Assembly: GCA_002477465.1 (NCBI GenBank) | Contig: DLPV01000036.1 | Location: 3,637 to 22,279 of the forward strand | From: Gammaproteobacteria bacterium UBA7449 | GTDB lineage: Bacteria; Pseudomonadota; Gammaproteobacteria; Pseudomonadales; Pseudohongiellaceae | Length of the DNA stretch: 18,643 bases | Direction: 5' to 3' | Shown: positions 14,550 to 18,643 of the stretch, in pieces | Position numbering within the stretch: position 1 is the first letter of the stretch | How the letters are laid out: the number at the start of each line of letters is the position of its first letter | Notes under the pieces: generated by a model | Databases searched by the model: none | Seen by the model: only the letters and a program-made list of their open reading frames with translations | Told to the model about the DNA's origin: nothing | Position numbers and translations under genes: made by a program

Positions 14550-14953
14550 TCTGCAGGAGCCACATTTATGCTAGCCAACTGCGTCGGGATTTTGAATATT
14601 CGCCTTTTCCCCGTATATTTTTAACACTAAAGTGTGTGCCATTCTGGAAGCTGCGGCTGAAAAATTACGATAGCATTAGATGAGTCGGCACCTCTCTAAG
14701 TATCTAATTATATTGAGCTTTATGTTCCGTGCCGGCGTGATCTGATCAATTGTTGACCAAGTTTCGTGAACAAGCACCGGGTCCCAATAAGACTTGAGAG
14801 CCTAGCTGCATCCACTCGAGACATTGCGGAATGAGCCAGTTGGCTACCCGGCTCCATACAGCTGGCCCTGCATCGCCTGGCGGCTATGGGTTAAGTGGGG
14901 CCGGCTTGATTAGGAATTAAGTCTGGATCTGCTGCTGGTTATGCGCTTTGTTG
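14550..14953. other. 404-bp interval without a recognisable gene
   Basis: Between the mshJ remnant and the ntrC stop I see no frame with family resemblance on either strand, no RNA gene and no T-tailed hairpin that could terminate ntrC. A short inverted repeat ACACT-AA-AGTGT lies at 14624-14635. The segment 14912-14932 shares ordered words (AGGAATTA, GTCTG, GGATCTGC) with the repeat array after hisF. It is probably what remains after the msh cluster was deleted. Confidence 0.5.
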
Positions 14954-16375
14954 TTACTCATCTTCTGCTTTGCTGTAGGAAGTCCCCAGCTCCTTAATTT
15001 TTCGGGTCAGGGTGTTCCTTCCCCAACCCAGCAAATTCGACGCATCCCTGCGTCGCCCGCCAGTATGTTTGAGCGCTATGTCGATCAGGGTGCGTTCGAA
15101 CAACGGGGTTGCCTCATTAAGAATGCCTTTGTTGCCGGAGCTGAGCTGTTGATCTGCCCAGGACTGCAGACTCTGGGTCCAATTGCCCGGGGCGCCGGCT
15201 TCAGCCTCTTGTTCAGAAAACTCGGGCGGTAGATCGGACAGGTGCACTTCACGACCGGAAGCCATGACTGTAATCCAGCGACAAAAATTCTCAAGCTGAC
15301 GCACATTGCCGGGCCACGCCAGTTGCTCAAGATATTGAATGGTCTCTGGCCTCAGTACCTTGGGTTCCACGTCTAACTCTTCGGCTGCTTTGACCAGGAA
15401 ATGGCCGGCTAGTTTGGCAATATCTTCGCGGCGGTCTGCCAGCCTTGGAATATGGATGCGGATTACGTTGAGGCGGTGGAATAAATCTTCGCGGAAGATA
15501 TGCTGCTCGACCAGTCTTTCCAGGTTTTGATGGGTCGCAGCGATTATGCGGACATCGACCTTGATAGAGGTATGCCCTCCGACGCGGTAGAACTCTCCAT
15601 CAGAGAGGACCCGCAGCAGGCGTGTCTGGGTTTCCGGGGGCATGTCCCCAATTTCGTCGAGAAATAGAGTGCCGCCGTTGGCCTGCTCAAAGCGACCGGT
15701 ACGTTGATGCGTAGCACCGGTAAACGCGCCCTTCTCATGCCCGAATAGTTCTGATTCGATTAACTCTTTCGGGATAGCGGCAACGTTAAGGGGGACAAAT
15801 GTCCTGTCCTTTCGCGGGCCGTGCTGGTGCAGAGCGTGTGCCACCAACTCTTTTCCGGTACCGGACTCGCCATTGATAAGCACCGAGATATTGGAATTCG
15901 AAAGCCTGCCTATTGCCCTGAATACCTCCTGCATTGCCGGAGCTTCGCCGATTATTTCATCGGTATCAGTGTCGGCCTCACTGCCAATATCCCCCGAGCG
16001 GTCCTGGGCGTGCGCAAGCGCTCGCCGAGTCATGGCGACTGCTTCCTCTATATCGAAAGGTTTTGGCAGGTATTCAAAAGCGCCACGGCTATAGGATGCT
16101 ACCGCACTTTCCAGGTCTGAATGCGCTGTCATAATGATTACCGGCAACTCTGGATACCTTTCTTGAATAGTGGAGAGCAATTCCAGACCGTCGATACCAG
16201 GCATACGAATGTCACTGATAATGGCATCCGGTGACTCCTCGGTCAGGCGATTGAGTAACTCATCGCCACTCTCGAAGCACTCGGTTGCCAGTCCATTCTT
16301 GCTGAGGGATTTTTCCAGCACCCAGCGAATCGACCGATCATCGTCCAATATCCAGACTGAATTACATGAACTCAT
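14954..16375 (-). CDS. ntrC: Nitrogen regulator NtrC (NR(I))
   Basis: NtrC is the sigma-54 dependent response regulator of the nitrogen starvation response. From the ATG at 16373-16375 it has 473 residues. The receiver domain shows the acidic pair in WILDDDRS and the phospho-acceptor Asp55 in SDIRMPGIDG. The AAA+ domain has Walker A GESGTGKE, the sigma-54 contact loop ELFGHEKGAFTGA and Walker B GGTLFLDEIGD. A Fis-type helix-turn-helix ends the protein (RRRDASNLLGWGRNTLTRKIKELG). The frame opens 9 codons earlier (ATG 16400-16402), but the family starts just before SVWILDDD, and GAAGG lies suitably upstream of the inner ATG. ntrB ends 42 nt upstream, so the pair is co-transcribed. Confidence 0.97.
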   Translation of the reverse strand: MSSCNSVWILDDDRSIRWVLEKSLSKNGLATECFESGDELLNRLTEESPDAIISDIRMPGIDGLELLSTIQERYPELPVIIMTAHSDLESAVASYSRGAFEYLPKPFDIEEAVAMTRRALAHAQDRSGDIGSEADTDTDEIIGEAPAMQEVFRAIGRLSNSNISVLINGESGTGKELVAHALHQHGPRKDRTFVPLNVAAIPKELIESELFGHEKGAFTGATHQRTGRFEQANGGTLFLDEIGDMPPETQTRLLRVLSDGEFYRVGGHTSIKVDVRIIAATHQNLERLVEQHIFREDLFHRLNVIRIHIPRLADRREDIAKLAGHFLVKAAEELDVEPKVLRPETIQYLEQLAWPGNVRQLENFCRWITVMASGREVHLSDLPPEFSEQEAEAGAPGNWTQSLQSWADQQLSSGNKGILNEATPLFERTLIDIALKHTGGRRRDASNLLGWGRNTLTRKIKELGTSYSKAEDE

Positions 16376-16417
16376 CCTTGCACCTTCATTAACTGCCTGC
16401 ATTAAGTTGATTCTCTT

Positions 16418-17497
16418 TTACTCTGCGACTGCCAGAGGCATCACCACTGAAAAAATCGTTTTTCCGGCCTTGCTCTTGCACTCGATCAAGCCCTTATGTT
16501 GACTGATGATGGAGTGGGTAATGGGCAATCCGAGCCCAGTGCCATCGGCACGGCCGGAAATCATGGGATAAAAAATTGTGCTTAACATATGCGGCGGCAC
16601 TCCGGGTCCGTTGTCGGCGATATCTACCTTCACAGCGAGTCGGTGGAATTGTTCACCTATCGTGGCGTTTCGAATTACGCGCGTGCGCAGCAAAATTTCG
16701 CCATTCTCAACAGGTTCTCTCGCATTGTTGATTGACTGCATGGCGTTCCGAACCAGGTTCAGCATGGCTTGAATAAGATGCTCACCGTCAGCGGGAATCA
16801 TTGGGATGCTGGGATCGTAGTCGGTCTGGATTGTAATCTTGGCGCTGGCCGGATCAGCCTCTGCGAGATTTCTCACTCTTTCCAGCACTTCGTGAATATT
16901 GGTCTCCGAAAATTCCAGTTGGTGGCGAGCACTGATCAGGCGATCCACAAGCTTGTGCAAACGATCGGCCTCTTCGATGATGACATTGGTGTAGTCATGT
17001 AACATAGGGCTTTCAATTTCACTGGCCAGTAGCTGTGCCGCACCACGAATGCCACCTAGTGGATTCTTGATCTCATGAGCAAGGCCCCGCACCAATTCCC
17101 GCGTGGTAGCACGCGCGCTGCTAAGTAATTCCTCCTGGTTAATGCGTTGGGAGTGTTCCAAAGAACTCAGCTCCAGCAGGGCAGACAGTTCGCCCTCGTC
17201 TTCAAATGGGTTAATGGTGTAATCAACCAGGATGGAGCGTTCATGTTTTAAGTGGAGCTCGGTCATTCGTTTGGTGATGCTGATGTTTTTTTCCAAAGCA
17301 ATACGCATGTCCTGGATGTCCTCCTCCGCATCTAGGAACAGGTCGCCGATAAACTGGTTGTTGGCTTTAGTGTCGCTGACGGCCAGCAAGTGCTCTGCCT
17401 CCATATTGATGTACTTGAGCCTCAATTCGCTGTCTAGCAGCACAACCCCGGTTTTGAGGTTATCCAGTAACCGCTTATGTACATTGTCCAGTGTCAC
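16418..17497 (-). CDS. ntrB: Nitrogen sensor histidine kinase NtrB (NR(II))
   Basis: NtrB phosphorylates or dephosphorylates NtrC according to PII protein signals of nitrogen status. The 359-residue cytoplasmic protein has an N-terminal PAS domain (about 8-115, RLLDNLKTGVVLLDSELRLKYI). The H-box follows with His141 in GLAHEIKNPLGGIRGAAQLL. The N box is MLNLVRNAMQSI and the G boxes are DNGPGVPP and GRADGTGLGLPI. No membrane segment is present, as in the family. It starts with GTG (17495-17497), the only usual start between the in-frame stop 21 nt upstream and the conserved sequence. No Shine-Dalgarno sequence is evident. It lies downstream of a sigma-54 promoter and NtrC-type sites. Confidence 0.96.
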   Translation of the reverse strand: MTLDNVHKRLLDNLKTGVVLLDSELRLKYINMEAEHLLAVSDTKANNQFIGDLFLDAEEDIQDMRIALEKNISITKRMTELHLKHERSILVDYTINPFEDEGELSALLELSSLEHSQRINQEELLSSARATTRELVRGLAHEIKNPLGGIRGAAQLLASEIESPMLHDYTNVIIEEADRLHKLVDRLISARHQLEFSETNIHEVLERVRNLAEADPASAKITIQTDYDPSIPMIPADGEHLIQAMLNLVRNAMQSINNAREPVENGEILLRTRVIRNATIGEQFHRLAVKVDIADNGPGVPPHMLSTIFYPMISGRADGTGLGLPITHSIISQHKGLIECKSKAGKTIFSVVMPLAVAE

Positions 17498-17563
17498 GGT
17501 GGAGTAATCGGTGCTCTGTTAGTTGGGGAGAAATTGCATATCGGAGCCATTATTCAGGTGATA

Positions 17564-17579
17564 TGCAATAAACTGACCA
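17564..17579 (-). promoter_or_regulatory. Sigma-54 promoter for ntrBC
   Basis: The minus strand reads TGGTCAGTTTATTGCA. This matches the consensus TGGCACGNNNNTTGCW at the -24 TGG, at the G of position 7, and at the whole -12 TTGCA, with the required 10 bp between GG and GC. Transcription would start near 17552, about 55 nt before the ntrB GTG. The NtrC-type site upstream supports it. Confidence 0.6.
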
Positions 17580-17680
17580 GAATGAAATTTTTAGGATTGG
17601 GCTGAAAGCGCCTGTTTTCCGGGCTCTGATGCTTCCATCGCCGGAACCCCGGGCCCATACTGAACCAGTATTGCACATCG

Positions 17681-17710
17681 CGCACAATTATGGTGCATTA
17701 TTTTGCTGCA
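17681..17710 (-). promoter_or_regulatory. NtrC-type binding sites upstream of ntrB
   Basis: CGCACAATTATGGTGCA (17681-17697) matches the NtrC dyad TGCACC-N5-GGTGCA at 10 of 12 positions. A weaker overlapping dyad, TGCATTATTTTGCTGCA (17694-17710), matches at about 9 of 12. The better site is centred about 136 bp upstream of the predicted sigma-54 start, a normal enhancer distance. It implies autoregulation of ntrBC. Confidence 0.6.
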
Positions 17711-17791
17711 AAATCGGGATATGGTCGCTTGCATTGGCCGGGCAGCTGCCGAGGGAGGGTTTTGTTGCATTCTGGTGCTAGCTCGTGCCAC

Positions 17792-17825
17792 AAAAAAGCC
17801 CCGATCGCTGAAGGCGACCGGGGCT
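17792..17825 (-). terminator. Intrinsic terminator of the glutamine synthetase gene
   Basis: On the minus strand AGCCCCGGTCGC and GCGATCGGGGCT pair over 12 bp (one G-U) around a 5-nt loop, followed directly by TTTTT. It lies 20 nt after the synthetase stop. It should separate that transcript from ntrBC, so ntrBC needs its own promoter. Confidence 0.92.
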
Positions 17826-17845
17826 CGTTAAGACCGGGTAAGACC

Positions 17846-18643
17846 CTAAGAGGCAAGGCCTTCTTTTGTCGTCTTAATGATTGCCGCTGCAACCTTATAC
17901 GGGTCAGCGTTAGACGCAGTTCGGCGGTCTTCAAGTCGGCCTTTCCAGCCGTCCTCAACCGTACCGATTGGAATGCGGATCGAGGCGCCACGGTCAGAAA
18001 CTCCGTAGCTGAACTGGTCGATGGATTGCGTTTCGTGCAGTCCAGTCAGGCGCTGGTCGTTGTTAGCACCGTATACGCTGATGTGACGCTCAATGTTCTT
18101 GCCGAATTCTTCGCAGATTTTGGTGAAAATTGTTTCATCACCAACTTCTCGCATCACCGCGTTGGAGAAATTCGCATGCATACCCGAGCCGTTCCAATCC
18201 AGGTCCTTACCTAGCGGCTTGGGTTCCCAGTTGATTGCAAGGCCGTATTTTTCAGCAGTTCGCTCTAACAGATATCGTGCCACCCAGGTCTCATCGCCCG
18301 CGCGCTTGGCGCCTTTGGCGAACACCTGGAATTCCCATTGGCCTGCTGCAACTTCTGCATTAATGCCTTCGAGGTTGATGCCTGCTTCAAGGCAGAGGTC
18401 CATATGGTCCTCAATAACCTCGCGGCCATGGGCGTTAAAGGCACCTACAGAGCAGTAGTAGGGGCCCTGCGGGCCGGGATAGCCATTGGCTGGAAAGCCC
18501 GGAGGTGCATTGGTCTTCACATCCCACAGGAAGTATTCCTGCTCAAAGCCAAACCAGAAATCATCATCGTCGTCGTCAATGGTCGCGCGTCCATTGGACT
18601 CATGCGGGGTGCCGTCGGCGTTGAGTACTTCGGTCATTACCAG
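17846..18643 (-). CDS. Glutamine synthetase, type II (5' end outside window)
   Basis: The enzyme makes glutamine from glutamate, ammonia and ATP. About 265 residues are present. The frame runs off the window edge, and LVMTEVLNADGTP matches an internal segment of the family (human ILVLCEVLKYNRKP), so the in-window ATG at 18635-18637 is not the start; roughly 75-85 residues are missing. Type II signatures are FWFGFEQEYFLWD with metal-binding glutamates, YPGPQGPYYCSVGA, NAEVAAGQWEFQV, DWNGSGMHANFSN, RLTGLHET, YGVSDRGASIRIP and LEDRRTASNADPY. The last has Thr where Pro is usual. A run of six Asp (IDDDDDDFWF) precedes the catalytic block. Type II enzymes are octo/decamers related to eukaryotic GS and lack the adenylylation control of type I. 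The gene sits upstream of ntrB, where type I glnA is normally found. Confidence 0.95.
   Translation of the reverse strand: MVMTEVLNADGTPHESNGRATIDDDDDDFWFGFEQEYFLWDVKTNAPPGFPANGYPGPQGPYYCSVGAFNAHGREVIEDHMDLCLEAGINLEGINAEVAAGQWEFQVFAKGAKRAGDETWVARYLLERTAEKYGLAINWEPKPLGKDLDWNGSGMHANFSNAVMREVGDETIFTKICEEFGKNIERHISVYGANNDQRLTGLHETQSIDQFSYGVSDRGASIRIPIGTVEDGWKGRLEDRRTASNADPYKVAAAIIKTTKEGLAS

Larger units (their letters stand above)
17498..17791. other. ntrB upstream control region
   Basis: These 294 bp between the glutamine synthetase terminator and ntrB hold no gene. They contain the sigma-54 promoter at 17564-17579 and the NtrC-type sites at 17681-17710, described separately. Nothing else recognisable is seen. 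Confidence 0.6.

Noticed and set aside
17534..17549. Second sigma-54-like motif TGGCTC...TGCAA on the minus strand
   Set aside because: GG and GC are separated by 9 instead of 10 bp, a spacing sigma-54 promoters rarely tolerate.
17763..17779. Additional NtrC-like half site ending GGTGCT
   Set aside because: The other half matches at only 3 of 6 positions.

Overview
The window is an ordinary-looking chromosomal segment of a gammaproteobacterium, probably a marine, free-living one. The evidence is gene content and order. asmA-mutY, hisBHAF, ctpA-envC-gpmI, rhodanese-secB, trmL and ntrC-ntrB-glutamine synthetase occur in nearly the arrangement I recall from Pseudomonas and its relatives. Remnants of an MSHA-type pilus cluster fit a marine lineage. 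The genus cannot be fixed from the sequence alone.

Layout. 1-3400 (minus strand): the start and most of mutY, a possible decayed small gene, and an asmA-family gene. 3401-3649 is a divergent control region with a good sigma-70 promoter for hisB and a degenerate 9-bp tandem repeat in the asmA leader. 3650-6740 (plus): hisB, hisH, hisA and hisF, the central histidine pathway genes. 6786-11056 (minus): gpmI, envC and ctpA in transcription order, i.e. a glycolytic mutase, an activator of cell-wall amidases and a periplasmic C-terminal processing protease. 11335-12344 (plus): a membrane-anchored rhodanese and the export chaperone secB. 12351-12815 (minus): the tRNA methyltransferase trmL, convergent with secB. 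13167-14549 (plus): a decayed mshI-mshI2-mshJ fragment, followed by about 400 bp with no recognisable gene. 14954-17497 (minus): ntrC and ntrB. 17846-18643 (minus): the 3' part of a glutamine synthetase whose start lies beyond the window.

How the genes work together. HisB, HisH, HisA and HisF carry out adjacent histidine steps, with HisH and HisF forming one enzyme. GpmI, EnvC and CtpA form a conserved housekeeping block. NtrB and NtrC form a nitrogen-sensing two-component system. Between the synthetase and ntrB I find a strong terminator, a well-spaced sigma-54 promoter and an NtrC-type operator about 110-140 bp upstream of it, so ntrBC probably has its own autoregulated promoter. The synthetase is the type II (eukaryote-like) form, not the adenylylated type I enzyme normally found beside ntrBC.

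I do not see a convincing undescribed multi-gene system. The most unusual signals are the broken MSHA fragment (an apparently deleted mshI and a nonsense codon in mshJ), the type II synthetase next to ntrBC, and degenerate short tandem repeats of different unit lengths (9, 22, 14 and 11 bp) in four of the five gaps around the histidine genes.
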